A DNA stretch of 64,000 nt from Megaustenia siamemsis. Its lineage: Eukaryota > Mollusca > Gastropoda > Stylommatophora > Ariophantidae. The notes under the pieces are model-generated. The model had not been told where the DNA came from and searched no databases. It saw nothing but the letters and a program-made list of their open reading frames with translations. Position numbers and translations under genes: made by a program. The DNA is taken from assembly GCA_032433765.1 (NCBI GenBank), contig JAVIAB010000049.1, positions 26,404,890 to 26,468,889 on the forward strand, written 5' to 3'. Of the stretch, positions 31,401 through 47,400 are shown in pieces; position 1 is the first letter of the stretch; each line of letters begins with the position of its first letter.

Positions 31401-34400
31401 TGTCCCTAGAAAACCTACCTAACTATATCTATCATGTCGCTACAGAAAGTTTCTCTCTAGAAAACCTACCTAACTATGTCTCTTGTATCGATACAGAAAG
31501 TTTCTCCTTAGAAAACCTACCTAACTATATCTATTGTTTCGCTACAGAAAGTTTCTCTCTAGAAAACCTACCTAACTATATCTATTGTGTCGCTACAGAA
31601 AGTTTCTCTCTAGAAAACCTACCTAACTATATCTATTGTGTCGCTACAGAATGTTTCTCCCTAGAAAACCTACCTAACTATATCTATTGTGTCGCTACAG
31701 AAAGTTTCTCTCTAGAAAACCTACCTAACTATATCTATTGTGTCGCTACAGAATGTTTCTCTCTAGAAAACCTACCTAACTATATCTATTGTGTCGCTAC
31801 AGAATGTTTCTCCCTAGAAAACCTACCTAACTATATCTATTGTGTCGCTACAGAATGTTTCTCTCTAGAAAACCTACCTAACTATATCTATTGTGTCGCT
31901 ACAGAAAGTTTCTCTCTAGAAAACCTACCTAACTATATCTATTGTGTCGATACAGTAAGTTTCTCTCTAGAAACCTACCTAACTATATCTATTGTGTCGA
32001 TACAGTAAGTTTCTCTCTAGAAAACCTACCTAACTATATCTATTGTGTCGATACAGTAAGTTTCTCTCTAGAAACCTACCTAACTATATCTATTGTGTCG
32101 ATACAGTAAGTTTCTCCCTAGAAAACCTACCTAACTATATCTATTGTGTCGATACAGAAAGTTTCTCCCTAGAAAACCTACCTAACTATATCTATTGTAT
32201 CGATACAGAAAGTTTCTGCCTAGAAAACCTACCTAACTATATCTATTGTGTCGCTACAGAAAGTTTCTCTCTAGAAAACCTACCTAACTATATCTATTGT
32301 GTCGCTACAGAAAGTTTCTCTCTAGAAAACCTACCTAACTATATCTATTGTGTCGCTACAGAAAGTTTCTCTCTAGAAAACCTACCTAACTATATCTATT
32401 GTGTCGCTACAGAAAGTTTCTCTCTAGAAAACCTACCTAACTATATCTATTGTATCGATACAGAAAGTTTCTCTCTAGAAAACTACCTAACTATATCTAT
32501 TGTGTCGATACAGTAAGTTTCTCTCTAGAAAAACTACCTAACTATATCTATTGTGTCGCTACAGAAAGTTTCTCTCTAGAAACCTACCTAACTATATCTA
32601 TTGTGTCGCTACAGAAAGTTTCTCTCTAGAAAAACTACCTAACTATATCTATTGTGTCGCTACAGAAAGTTTCTCTCTAGAAACCTACCTAACTATATCT
32701 ATTGTGTCGCTACAGTAAGTTTCTCTCTAGAAAAACTACCTAACTATATCTATTGTGTCGCTACAGAAAGTTTCTCTCTAGAGAAACTACCTAACTATAT
32801 CTATTGTGTCGCTACAGTAAGTTTCTCTCTAGAAAAACTACCTAACTATATCTATTGTGTCGCTACAGAAAGTTTCTCCCTAGAAAAACTACCTAACTAT
32901 ATCTATTGTGTCGCTACAGAAAGTTTCTCTCTAGAAAACCTACCTAACTATATCTATTGTGTCGCTACAGAAAGTGTCTCTCTAGAAAACCTACCTAACT
33001 ATATCTATTGTGTCGCTACAGAAAGTTTCTCCCTAGAAAACCTACCTAACTATATCTATTGTATCGATACAGAAAGTTTCTCCCTAGAAAACCTACCTAA
33101 CTATATCTATTGTGTCGCTACAGAAAGTTTCTCTCTAGAAAACCTACCTAACTATATCTATTGTGTCGCTACAGAAAGTTTCTCCCTAGAAAACTTACCT
33201 AACTCTATCTATTGTGTCGATATAGAAAGTTTGTCCCTAGAAAAACTACCTAACTATATCTATTGTGTCGATATAGAAAGTTTGTCCCTAGAAAAACTAC
33301 CTAACTATATCTATTGTGTCGATATAGAAAGTTTGTCCCTAGAAAACCTACCTAACTATATCTATTGTGTCGCTACAGAAAGTTTCTCCCTAGAAAACCT
33401 ACCTAACTATATCTATTGTATCGATACAGAAAGTTTCTCCCTAGAAAACCTACCTAACTATATCTATTGTGTCGCTACAGAAAGTTTCTCTCTAGAAAAC
33501 CTACCTAGCTATATCTATTGTGTCGATACAGAAATTGTCTCCCTAGAAAACCTACCTAACTATATCTATTGTATCGATACAGAAAGTTTCTCCCTAGAAA
33601 ACCTACCTAACTATATCTAATGTATCGATACAGAAAGTGTCTCCCTAGAAAACCTACCTAACTATATCTATTGTGTCGCTACAGAAAGTTTCTCTCTAGA
33701 AACCTACCTAACTATATCTATTGTATCGATACAGAAAGTTTCTCTCTAGAAAACTACTTAACTATATCTATTGTGTCGATACAGTAAGTTTCTCTCTAGA
33801 AAAACTACCTAACTATATCTATTGTGTCGCTACAGAAAGTTTCTCTCTAGAAACCTACCTAGCTATATCTATTGTGTCGATACAGAAAGTGTCTCCCTAG
33901 AAAACCTACCTAACTATATCTATTGTATCGATACAGAAAGTGTCTCCCTAGAAAACCTACCTAACTATATCTATTGTATCGATACAGAAAGTTTCTCCCT
34001 AGAAAACCTACCTAACTATATCTAATGTATCGATACAGAAAGTGTCTCCCTAGAAAACCTAACTAACTATATCTATTGTATCGATACAGAAAGTGTCTCC
34101 CTAGAAAACCTACCTAACTATATCTATCATGTCGCTACAGAAAGTTTCTCCCTAGAAAACCTACCTAACTATATCTATTGTATCGATACAGAAAGTTTCT
34201 CCCTAGAAAACCTACGTCACTATATCTATTGTATCGATACAGAAAGTTTCTCCCTAGAAAACCTACCTAACTATATCTATTGTGTCGCTACAGAAAGTTG
34301 TCCCTAGAAAACCTACCTAACTATATCTATCATGTCGCTACAGAAAGTTTCTCTCTAGAAAACCTACCTAACTATGTCTATTGTATCGATACAGATAGTT

Positions 34401-37400
34401 TCTCTCTAGAAAACCTACCTAACTATATCTATCATGTCGCTACAGAAAGTTGTCCCTAGAAAACCTACCTAACTATATCTATCATGTCGCTACAGAAAGT
34501 TTCTCTCTAGAAAACCTACCTAACTATGTCTCTTGTATCGATACAGAAAGTTTCTCCCTAGAAAACCTACCTAACTATATCTATTGTTTCGCTACAGAAA
34601 GTTTCTCTCTAGAAAACCTACCTAACTATATCTATTGTGTCGCTACAGAAAGTTTCTCTCTAGAAAACCTACCTAACTATATCTATTGTGTCGCTACAGA
34701 AAGTTTCTCTCTAGAAAACCTACCTAACTATATCTATTGTGTCGCTACAGAAAGTTTCTCTCTAGAAAACCTACCTAACTATATCTATTGTGTCGATACA
34801 GTAAGTTTCTCTCTAGAAACCTACCTAACTATATCTATTGTGTCGATACAGTAAGTTTCTCCCTAGAAAACCTACCTAACTATATCTATTGTGTCGATAC
34901 AGAAAGTTTCTCCCTAGAAAACCTACCTAACTATATCTATTGTATCGATACAGAAAGTTTCTGCCTAGAAAACCTACCTAACTATATCTATTGTGTCGCT
35001 ACAGAAAGTTTCTCTCTAGAAAACCTACCTAACTATATCTATTGTGTCGCTACAGAAAGTTTCTCTCTAGAAAACCTACCTAACTATATCTATTGTGTCG
35101 CTACAGAAAGTTTCTCTCTAGAAAACCTACCTAACTATATCTATTGTGTCGCTACAGAAAGTTTCTCTCTAGAAAACCTACCTAACTATATCTATTGTGT
35201 CGGTATAGAAAGTTTGTCCCTAGAAAAACTACGTAACTATATCTATTGTGTCGATATAGAAAGTTTGTCCCTAGAAAAACTACCTAACTATATCTATTGT
35301 GTCGATATAGAAAGTTTCTCCCTAGAAAACCTACCTAACTATATCTATTGTGTCGCTACAGAAAGTTTCTCCCTAGAAAACCTACCTAACTATATCTATT
35401 TTATCGATACAGAAAGTTTCTCCCTAGAAAAACTACCTAACTATATCTATTGTGTCGCTACAGAAAGTTTCTCTCTAGAAACCTACCTAACTATATCTAT
35501 TGTATCGATACAGAAAGTTTCTCTCTAGAAAACTACCTAACTATATCTATTGTGTCGATACAGTAAGTTTCTCTCTAGAAAAACTACCTAACTATATCTA
35601 TTGTGTCGCTACAGAAAGTTTCTCTCTAGAAACCTACCTAACTATATCTATTGTGTCGCTACAGAAAGTTTCTCTCTAGAAAAACTACCTAACTATATCT
35701 ATTGTGTCGCTACAGAAAGTTTCTCTCTAGAAACCTACCTAACTATATCTATTGTGTCGCTACAGAATGTTTCTCCCTAGAAAACCTACCTAACTATATC
35801 TATTGTGTCGCTACAGAATGTTTCTCTCTAGAAAACCTACCTAACTATATCTATTGTGTCGCTACAGAAAGTTTCTCTCTAGAAAACCTACCTAACTATA
35901 TCTATTGTGTCGATACAGTAAGTTTCTCTCTAGAAACCTACCTAACTATATCTATTGTGTCGATACAGTAAGTTTCTCTCTAGAAAACCTACCTAACTAT
36001 ATCTATTGTGTCGATACAGTAAGTTTCTCTCTAGAAACCTACCTAACTATATCTATTGTGTCGATACAGTAAGTTTCTCCCTAGAAAACCTACCTAACTA
36101 TATCTATTGTGTCGATACAGAAAGTTTCTCCCTAGAAAACCTACCTAACTATATCTATTGTATCGATACAGAAAGTTTCTGCCTAGAAAACCTACCTAAC
36201 TATATCTATTGTGTCGCTACAGAAAGTTTCTCTCTAGAAAACCTACCTAACTATATCTATTGTGTCGCTACAGAAAGTTTCTCTCTAGAAAACCTACCTA
36301 ACTATATCTATTGTGTCGCTACAGAAAGTTTCTCTCTAGAAAACCTACCTAACTATATCTATTGTGTCGCTACAGAAAGTTTCTCTCTAGAAAACCTACC
36401 TAACTATATCTATTGTATCGATACAGAAAGTTTCTCTCTAGAAAACTACCTAACTATATCTATTGTGTCGATACAGTAAGTTTCTCTCTAGAAAAACTAC
36501 CTAACTATATCTATTGTGTCGCTACAGAAAGTTTCTCTCTAGAAACCTACCTAACTATATCTATTGTGTCGCTACAGAAAGTTTCTCTCTAGAAAAACTA
36601 CCTAACTATATCTATTGTGTCGCTACAGAAAGTTTCTCTCTAGAAACCTACCTAACTATATCTATTGTGTCGCTACAGTAAGTTTCTCTCTAGAAAAACT
36701 ACCTAACTATATCTATTGTGTCGCTACAGAAAGTTTCTCTCTAGAGAAACTACCTAACTATATCTATTGTGTCGCTACAGTAAGTTTCTCTCTAGAAAAA
36801 CTACCTAACTATATCTATTGTGTCGCTACAGAAAGTTTCTCCCTAGAAAAACTACCTAACTATATCTATTGTGTCGCTACAGAAAGTTTCTCTCTAGAAA
36901 ACCTACCTAACTATATCTATTGTGTCGCTACAGAAAGTGTCTCTCTAGAAAACCTACCTAACTATATCTATTGTGTCGCTACAGAAAGTTTCTCCCTAGA
37001 AAACCTACCTAACTATATCTATTGTATCGATACAGAAAGTTTCTCCCTAGAAAACCTACCTAACTATATCTATTGTGTCGCTACAGAAAGTTTCTCTCTA
37101 GAAAACCTACCTAACTATATCTATTGTGTCGCTACAGAAAGTTTCTCCCTAGAAAACTTACCTAACTATATCTATTGTGTCGATATAGAAAGTTTGTCCC
37201 TAGAAAAACTACCTAACTATATCTATTGTGTCGATATAGAAAGTTTGTCCCTAGAAAAACTACCTAACTATATCTATTGTGTCGATATAGAAAGTTTGTC
37301 CCTAGAAAACCTACCTAACTATATCTATTGTGTCGCTACAGAAAGTTTCTCCCTAGAAAACCTACCTAACTATATCTATTGTATCGATACAGAAAGTTTC

Positions 37401-40400
37401 TCCCTAGAAAACCTACCTAACTATATCTATTGTGTCGCTACAGAAAGTTTCTCTCTAGAAAACCTACCTAGCTATATCTATTCTGTCGATACAGAAATTG
37501 TCTCCCTAGAAAACCTACCTAACTATATCTGTTGTATCGATACAGAAAGTTTCTCCCTAGAAAACCTACCTAACTATATCTAATGTATCGATACAGAAAG
37601 TGTCTCCCTAGAAAACCTACCTAACTATATCTATTGTGTCGCTACAGAAAGTTTCTCTCTAGAAACCTACCTAACTATATCTATTGTATCGATACAGAAA
37701 GTTTCTCTCTAGAAAACTACTTAACTATATCTATTGTGTCGATACAGTAAGTTTCTCTCTAGAAAAACTACCTAACTATATCTATTGTGTCGCTACAGAA
37801 AGTTTCTCTCTAGAAACCTACCTAGCTATATCTATTGTGTCGATACAGAAAGTGTCTCCCTAGAAAACCTACCTAACTATATCTATTGTATCGATACAGA
37901 AAGTGTCTCCCTAGAAAACCTACCTAACTATATCTATTGTATCGATACAGAAAGTTTCTCCCTAGAAAACCTACCTAACTATATCTAATGTATCGATACA
38001 GAAAGTGTCTCCCTAGAAAACCTAACTAACTATATCTATTGTATCGATACAGAAAGTGTCTCCCTAGAAAACCTACCTAACTATATCTATCATGTCGCTA
38101 CAGAAAGTTTCTCCCTAGAAAACCTACCTAACTATATCTATTGTATCGATACAGAAAGTTTCTCCCTAGAAAACCTACGTCACTATATCTATTGTATCGA
38201 TACAGAAAGTTTCTCCCTAGAAAACCTACCTAACTATATCTATTGTGTCGCTACAGAAAGTTGTCCCTAGAAAACCTACCTAACTATATCTATCATGTCG
38301 CTACAGAAAGTTTCTCTCTAGAAAACCTACCTAACTATGTCTATTGTATCGATACAGATAGTTTCTCTCTAGAAAACCTACCTAACTATATCTATCATGT
38401 CGCTACAGAAAGTTGTCCCTAGAAAACCTACCTAACTATATCTATCATGTCGCTACAGAAAGTTTCTCTCTAGAAAACCTACCTAACTATGTCTCTTGTA
38501 TCGATACAGAAAGTTTCTCCCTAGAAAACCTGCCTAACTATATCTATTGTTTCGCTACAGAAAGTTTCTCTCTAGAAAACCTACCTAACTATATCTATTG
38601 TGTCGCTACAGAAAGTTTCTCTCTAGAAAACCTACCTAACTATATCTATTGTGTCGCTACAGAAAGTTTCTCTCTAGAAAACCTACCTAACTATATCTAT
38701 TGTGTCGCTACAGAAAGTTTCTCTCTAGAAAACCTACCTAACTATATCTATTGTGTCGATACAGTAAGTTTCTCTCTAGAAACCTACCTAACTATATCTA
38801 TTGTGTCGATACAGTAAGTTTCTCCCTAGAAAACCTACCTAACTATATCTATTGTGTCGATACAGAAAGTTTCTCCCTAGAAAACCTACCTAACTATATC
38901 TATTGTATCGATACAGAAAGTTTCTGCCTAGAAAACCTACCTAACTATATCTATTGTGTCGCTACAGAAAGTTTCTCTCTAGAAAACCTACCTAACTATA
39001 TCTATTGTGTCGCTACAGAAAGTTTCTCTCTAGAAAACCTACCTAACTATATCTATTGTGTCGCTACAGAAAGTTTCTCTCTAGAAAACCTACCTAACTA
39101 TATCTATTGTGTCGCTACAGAAAGTTTCTCTCTAGAAAACCTACCTAACTATATCTATTGTGTCGGTATAGAAAGTTTGTCCCTAGAAAAACTACGTAAC
39201 TATATCTATTGTGTCGATATAGAAAGTTTGTCCCTAGAAAAACTACCTAACTATATCTATTGTGTCGATATAGAAAGTTTCTCCCTAGAAAATCTACCTA
39301 ACTATATCTATTGTGTCGCTACAGAAAGTTTCTCCCTAGAAAACCTACCTAACTATATCTATTTTATCGATACAGAAAGTTTCTCCCTAGAAAAACTACC
39401 TAACTATATCTATTGTGTCGCTACAGAAAGTTTCTCTCTAGAAACCTACCTAACTATATCTATTGTATCGATACAGAAAGTTTCTCTCTAGAAAACTACC
39501 TAACTATATCTATTGTGTCGATACAGTAAGTTTCTCTCTAGAAAAACTACCTAACTATATCTATTGTGTCGCTACAGAAAGTTTCTCTCTAGAAACCTAC
39601 CTAACTATATCTATTGTGTCGCTACAGAAAGTTTCTCTCTAGAAAAACTACCTAACTATATCTATTGTGTCGCTACAGAAAGTTTCTCTCTAGAAACCTA
39701 CCTAACTATATCTATTGTGTCGCTACAGTAAGTTTCTCTCTAGAAAAACTACCTAACTATATCTATTGTGTCGCTACAGAAAGTTTCTCTCTAGAGAAAC
39801 TACCTAACTATATCTATTGTGTCGCTACAGTAAGTTTCTCTCTAGAAAAACTACCTAACTATATCTATTGTGTCGCTACAGAAAGTTTCTCCCTAGAAAA
39901 ACTACCTAACTATATCTATTGTGTCGCTACAGAAAGTTTCTCTCTAGAAAACCTACCTAACTATATCTATTGTGTCGCTACAGAAAGTGTCTCTCTAGAA
40001 AACCTACCTAACTATATCTATTGTGTCGCTACAGAAAGTTTCTCCCTAGAAAACCTACCTAACTATATCTATTGTATCGATACAGAAAGTTTCTCCCTAG
40101 AAAACCTACCTAACTATATCTATTGTGTCGCTACAGAAAGTTTCTCTCTAGAAAACCTACCTAACTATATCTATTGTGTCGCTACAGAAAGTTTCTCCCT
40201 AGAAAACTTACCTAACTATATCTATTGTGTCGATATAGAAAGTTTGTCCCTAGAAAAACTACCTAACTATATCTATTGTGTCGATATAGAAAGTTTGTCC
40301 CTAGAAAAACTACCTAACTATATCTATTGTGTCGATATAGAAAGTTTGTCCCTAGAAAACCTACCTAACTATATCTATTGTGTCGCTACAGAAAGTTTCT

Positions 40401-43400
40401 CCCTAGAAAACCTACCTAACTATATCTATTGTATCGATACAGAAAGTTTGTCCCTAGAAAACCTACCTAACTAAATCTATTGTGTCGCTACAGAAAGTTT
40501 CTCTCTAGAAAACCTACCTAGCTATATCTATTGTGTCGATACAGAAATTGTCTCCCTAGAAAACCTACCTAACTATATCTATTGTATCGATACAGAAAGT
40601 TTCTCCCTAGAAAACCTACCTAACTATATCTAATGTATCGATACAGAAAGTGTCTCCCTAGAAAACCTACCTAACTATATCTATTGTGTCGCTACAGAAA
40701 GTTTCTCTCTAGAAACCTACCTAACTATATCTATTGTATCGATACAGAAAGTTTCTCTCTAGAAAACTACCTAACTATATCTATTGTGTCGATACAGTAA
40801 GTTTCTCTCTAGAAAAACTACCTAACTATATCTATTGTGTCGCTACAGAAAGTTTCTCTCTAGAAACCTACCTAGCTATATCTATTGTGTCGATACAGAA
40901 AGTGTCTCCCTAGAAAACCTACCTAACTATATCTATTGTATCGATACAGAAAGTGTCTCCCTAGAAAACCTACCTAACTATATCTATTGTATCGATACAG
41001 AAAGTTTCTCCCTAGAAAACCTACCTAACTATATCTAATGTATCGATACAGAAAGTGTCTCCCTAGAAAACCTAACTAACTATATCTATTGTATCGATAC
41101 AGAAAGTGTCTCCCTAGAAAACCTACCTAACTATATCTATCATGTCGCTACAGAAAGTTTCTCCCTAGAAAACCTACCTAACTATATCTATTGTATCGAT
41201 ACAGAAAGTTTCTCCCTAGAAAACCTACGTCACTATATCTATTGTATCGATACAGAAAGTTTCTCCCTAGAAAACCTACCTAACTATATCTATTGTGTCG
41301 CTACAGAAAGTTGTCCCTAGAAAACCTACCTAACTATATCTATCATGTCGCTACAGAAAGTTTCTCTCTAGAAAACCTACCTAACTATGTCTATTGTATC
41401 GATACAGATAGTTTCTCTCTAGAAAACCTACCTAACTATATCTATCATGTCGCTACAGAAAGTTGTCCCTAGAAAACCTACCTAACTATATCTATCATGT
41501 CGCTACAGAAAGTTTCTCTCTAGAAAACCTACCTAACTATGTCTCTTGTATCGATACAGAAAGTTTCTCCCTAGAAAACCTACCTAACTATATCTATTGT
41601 TTCGCTACAGAAAGTTTCTCTCTAGAAAACCTACCTAACTATATCTATTGTGTCGCTACAGAAAGTTTCTCTCTAGAAAACCTACCTAACTATATCTATT
41701 GTGTCGATACAATAAGTTTCTCTCTAGAAACCTACCTAACTATATCTATTGTGTCGATACAGTAAGTTTCTCCCTAGAAAACCTACCTAACTATATCTAT
41801 TGTGTCGCTACAGAAAGTTTCTCTCTAGAAAACCTACCTAACTATATCTATTGTGTCGATACAGTAAGTTTCTCTCTAGAAACCTACCTAACTATATCTA
41901 TTGTGTCGATACAGTAAGTTTCTCCCTAGAAAACCTACCTAACTATATCTATTGTGTCGATACAGAAAGTTTCTCCCTAGAAAACCTACCTAACTATATC
42001 TATTGTATCGATACAGAAAGTTTCTGCCTAGAAAACCTACCTAACTATATCTATTGTGTCGCTACAGAAAGTTTCTCTCTAGAAAACCTACCTAACTATA
42101 TCTATTGTGTCGCTACAGAAAGTTTCTCTCTAGAAAACCTACCTAACTATATCTATTGTGTCGCTACAGAAAGTTTCTCTCTAGAAAACCTACCTAACTA
42201 TATCTATTGTGTCGCTACAGAAAGTTTCTCTCTAGAAAACCTACCTAACTATATCTATTGTGTCGGTATATAAAGTTTGTCCCTAGAAAAACTACGTAAC
42301 TATATCTATTGTGTCGATATAGAAAGTTTGTCCCTAGAAAAACTACCTAACTATATCTATTGTGTCGATATAGAAAGTTTCTCCCTAGAAAACCTACCTA
42401 ACTATATCTATTGTGTCGCTACAGAAAGTTTCTCCCTAGAAAACCTACCTAACTATATCTATTTTATCGATACAGAAAGTTTCTCCCTAGAAAAACTACC
42501 TAACTATATCTATTGTGTCGCTACAGAAAGTTTCTCTCTAGAAACCTACCTAACTATATCTATTGTATCGATACAGAAAGTTTCTCTCTAGAAAACTACC
42601 TAACTATATCTATTGTGTCGATACAGTAAGTTTCTCTCTAGAAAAACTACCTAACTATATCTATTGTGTCGCTACAGAAAGTTTCTCTCTAGAAACCTAC
42701 CTAACTATATCTATTGTGTCGCTACAGAAAGTTTCTCTCTAGAAAAACTACCTAACTATATCTATTGTGTCGCTACAGAAAGTTTCTCTCTAGAAACCTA
42801 CCTAACTATATCTATTGTGTCGCTACAGTAAGTTTCTCTCTAGAAAAACTACCTAACTATATCTATTGTGTCGCTACAGAAAGTTTCTCTCTAGAGAAAC
42901 TACCTAACTATATCTATTGTGTCGCTACAGTAAGTTTCTCTCTAGAAAAACTACCTAACTATATCTATTGTGTCGCTACAGAAAGTTTCTCCCTAGAAAA
43001 ACTACCTAACTATATCTATTGTGTCGCTACAGAAAGTTTCTCTCTAGAAAACCTACCTAACTATATCTATTGTGTCGCTACAGAAAGTGTCTCTCTAGAA
43101 AACCTACCTAACTATATCTATTGTGTCGCTACAGAAAGTTTCTCCCTAGAAAACCTACCTAACTATATCTATTGTATCGATACAGAAAGTTTCTCCCTAG
43201 AAAACCTACCTAACTATATCTATTGTGTCGCTACAGAAAGTTTCTCTCTAGAAAACCTACCTAACTATATCTATTGTGTCGCTACAGAAAGTTTCTCCCT
43301 AGAAAACTTACCTAACTATATCTATTGTGTCGATATAGAAAGTTTGTCCCTAGAAAAACTACCTAACTATATCTATTGTGTCGATATAGAAAGTTTGTCC

Positions 43401-44410
43401 CTAGAAAAACTACCTAACTATATCTATTGTGTCGATATAGAAAGTTTGTCCCTAGAAAACCTACCTAACTATATCTATTGTGTCGCTACATAAAGTTTCT
43501 CCCTAGAAAACCTACCTAACTATATCTATTGTATCGCTACAGAAAGTTTCTCCCTAGAAAACCTACCTAACTATATCTATTGTGTCGCTACAGAAAGTTT
43601 CTCTCTAGAAAACCTACCTAGCTATATCTATTGTGTCGATACAGAAATTGTCTCCCTAGAAAACCTACCTAACTATATCTATTGTATCGATACAGAAAGT
43701 TTCTCCCTAGAAAACCTACCTAACTATATCTAATGTATCGATACAGAAAGTGTCTCCCTAGTAAACCTACCTAACTATATCTATTGTGTCGCTACAGAAA
43801 GTTTCTCTCTAGAAAACCTACCTAGCTATATCTATTGTGTCGATACAGAAAGTGTCTCCCTAGAAAACCTACCTAACTATATCTATTGTATCGATACAGA
43901 AAGTGTCTCCCTAGAAAACCTACCTAACTATATCTATTGTATCGATACAGAAAGTTTCTCCCTAGAAAACCTACCTAACTATATCTAATGTATCGATACA
44001 GAAAGTGTCTCCCTAGAAAACCTAACTAACTATATCTATTGTATCGATACAGAAAGTGTCTCCCTAGAAAACCTACCTAACTATATCTATCATGTCGCTA
44101 CAGAAAGTTTCTCCCTAGAAAACCTACCTAACTATATCTATTGTATAGATACAGAAAGTTTCTCCCTAGAAAACCTACGTCACTATATCTATTGTATCGA
44201 TACAGAAAGTTTCTCCCTAGAAAACCTACCTAACTATATCTATTGTGTCGCTACAGAAAGTTGTCCCTAGAAAACCTACCTAACTATATCTATCATGTCG
44301 CTACAGAAAGTTTCTCTCTAGAAAACCTACCTAACTATGTCTATTGTATCGATACAGATAGTTTCTCTCTAGAAAACCTACCTAACTATATCTATCATGT
44401 CGCTACAGAA
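28484..44410 (+). repeat. Higher-order repeat zone 1 of the 51-bp satellite (3,050 / 3,963 / 7,013 bp)
   Basis: The rare variant cctacgtcac occurs at 31161, 34211, 38174, 41224 and 44174, i.e. spacings 3,050, 3,963, 3,050 and 2,950. The variant ctgcctag occurs at 32216, 34961, 36179, 38924 and 42024, giving 3,963 twice. Other paired landmarks, such as 29602/36615 and 32652/39665, lie exactly 7,013 bp apart. The zone is thus built from about 60- and 78-monomer blocks, themselves duplicated as a pair. Confidence 0.92.
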
Positions 44411-47400
44411 AGTTGTCCCTAGAAAACCTACCTAACTATATCTATCATGTCGCTACAGAAAGTTTCTCTCTAGAAAACCTACCTAACTATGTCTCTTGTA
44501 TCGATACAGAAAGTTTCTCCCTAGAAAACCTACCTAACTATATCTATTGTTTCGCTACAGAAAGTTTCTCTCTAGAAAACCTACCTAACTATATCTATTG
44601 TGTCGCTACAGAAAGTTTCTCTCTAGAAAACCTACCTAACTATATCTATTGTGTCGCTACAGAAAGTTTCTCTCTAGAAAACCTACCTAACTATATCTAT
44701 TGTGTCGCTACAGAAAGTTTCTCTCTAGAAAACCTACCTAACTATATCTATTGTGTCGCTACAGAAAGTTTCTCTCTAGAAAACCTACCTAACTATATCT
44801 ATTGTGTCACTACAGAAAGTTTCTCTCTAGAAAACCTACCTAACTATATCTATTGTGTCGCTACAGAAAGTTTCTCTCTAGAAAACCTACCTAACTATAT
44901 CTATTGTGTCGGTATAGAAAGTTTGTCCCTAGAAAAACTACCTAACTATATCTATTGTGTCGATATAGAAAGTTTGTCCCTAGAAAAACTACCTAACTAT
45001 ATCTATTGTGTCGATATAGAAAGTTTCTCCCTAGAAAACCTACCTAACTATATCTATTGTGTCGCTACAGAAAGTTTCTCCCTAGAAAACCTACCTAACT
45101 ATATCTATTGTATCGATACAGAAAGTTTCTCCCTAGAAAACCTACCTAACTATATCTATTGTGTCGCTACAGAAAGTTTCTCTCTAGAAAACCTACCTAA
45201 CTATGTCTATTGTATCGATACAGAAAGTTTCTCTCTAGAAAACCTACCTAACTATATCTATCATGTCGCTACAGAAAGTTGTCCCTAGAAAACCTACCTA
45301 ACTATATCTATCATGTCGCTACAGAAAGTTTCTCTCTAGAAAACCTACCTAACTATGTCTATTGTATCGATACAGAAAGTTTCTCCCTAGAAAACCTACC
45401 TAACTATATCTATTGTATCGATACAGAAAGTTTCTCTCTAGAAAACCTACCTAACTATGTCTATTGTATCGATACAGAAAGTTTCTCCCTAGAAAACCTA
45501 CCTAACTATATCTATTGTATCGATACAGAAAGTTTCTCTCTAGAAAACCTACCTAACTATATCTATCATGTCGCTACAGAAAGTTTCTCTCTAGAAAACC
45601 TACCTAACTATGTCTATTGTGTCGCTACAGAAAGTTTCTCCCTAGAAAAACTACCTAACTATATCTATTGTGTCGCTACAGAAAGTTTATATCTAGAAAA
45701 CCTACCTAACTATATCTATTGTGTCGCTACAGAAAGTGTCTCTCTAGAAAACCTACCTAACTATATCTATTGTGTCGCTACAGAATGTTTCTCCCTAGAA
45801 AACCTACCTAACTATATCTATTGTATCGATACAGAAAGTTTCTCCCTAGAAAACCTACCTAACTATATCTATTGTGTCGCTACAGAAAGTTTCTCTCTAG
45901 AAAACCTACCTAACTATATCTATTGTGTCGATATAGAAAGTTTGTCCCTAGAAAAACTACCTAACTATATCTATTGTGTCGATATAGAAAGTTTGTCCCT
46001 AGAAAAACTACCTAACTATATCTATTGTGTCGATATAGAAAGTTTGTCCCTAGAAAACCTACCTAACTATATCTATTGTGCCGCTACAGAAAGTTTCTCC
46101 CTAGAAAACCTACCTAACTATATCTATTGTATCGATACAGAAAGTTTCTCTCTAGAAAACCTACCTAACTATATCTATTGTATCGATATAGAAAGTTTCT
46201 CCCTAGAAAACCTACCTAACTATATCTATTGTGTCGCTACAGAAAGTTTCTCTCTAGAAAACCTACCTAACTATATCTATTGTATCGCTACAGAAAGTTT
46301 CTCTCTAGAAAACCTACCTAACTATATCTATCATGTCGCTACAGAAAGTTGTCCCTAGAAAACCTACCTAACTATATCTATCATGTCGCTACAGAAAGTT
46401 TCTCCCTAGAAAACCTACCTAACTATGTCTATTGTATCGATACAGAAAGTTTCTCCCTAGAATACCTACCTAACTATATCTATTGTATCGATACAGAAAG
46501 TTTCTCTCTAGAAAACCTACCTAACTATATCTATTGTATCGATACAGTAAGTTTCTCTCTAGAAAAACTACCTAACTATATCTATTGTGTCGCTACAGAA
46601 AGTTTCTCCCTAGAAAAACTACCTAACTATATCTATTGTGTCGCTACAGAAAGTTTCTATCTATAAAACCTACCTAACTATATCTATTGTGTCGCTACAG
46701 AAAGTGTCTCTCTAGAAAACCTACCTAACTATATCTATTGTGTCGCTACAGAATGTTTCTCCCTAGAAAACCTACCTAACTATATCTATTGTATCGATAC
46801 AGAAAGTTTCTCCCTAGAAAACCTACCTAACTATATCTATTGTGTCGCTACAGAAAGTTTCTCTCTAGAAAACCTACCTAACTATATCTATTGTGTCGAT
46901 ATAGAAAGTTTGTCTCTAGAAAACCTACCTAACTATGTCTATTGTATCGATACAGAAAGTTTCTCCCTAGAAAACCTACCTAACTATATCTATTGTATCG
47001 ATACAGAAAGTTTCTCTCTAGAAAACCTACCTAACTATATCTATTGTATCGATACAGTAAGTTTCTCTCTAGAAAAACTACCTAACTATATCTATTGTGT
47101 CGCTACAGAAAGTGTCTCTCTAGAAAACCTACCTAACTATATCTATTGTGTCGCTACAGAAAGTGTCTCCCTAGAAAACCTACCTAACTATATCTATTGT
47201 GTCGCTACAGAAAGTGTCTCCCTAGAAAACCTACCTAACTATATCTATTGTATCGATACCGAAAGTTTCTCCCTAGAAAACCTACCTAACTATATCTATT
47301 GTATCGATACAGAAAGTGTCTCCCTAGAAAACCTACCTAACTATATCTATTGTATCGATACAGAAAGTGTCTCCCTAGAAAACCTACCTAACTATATCTA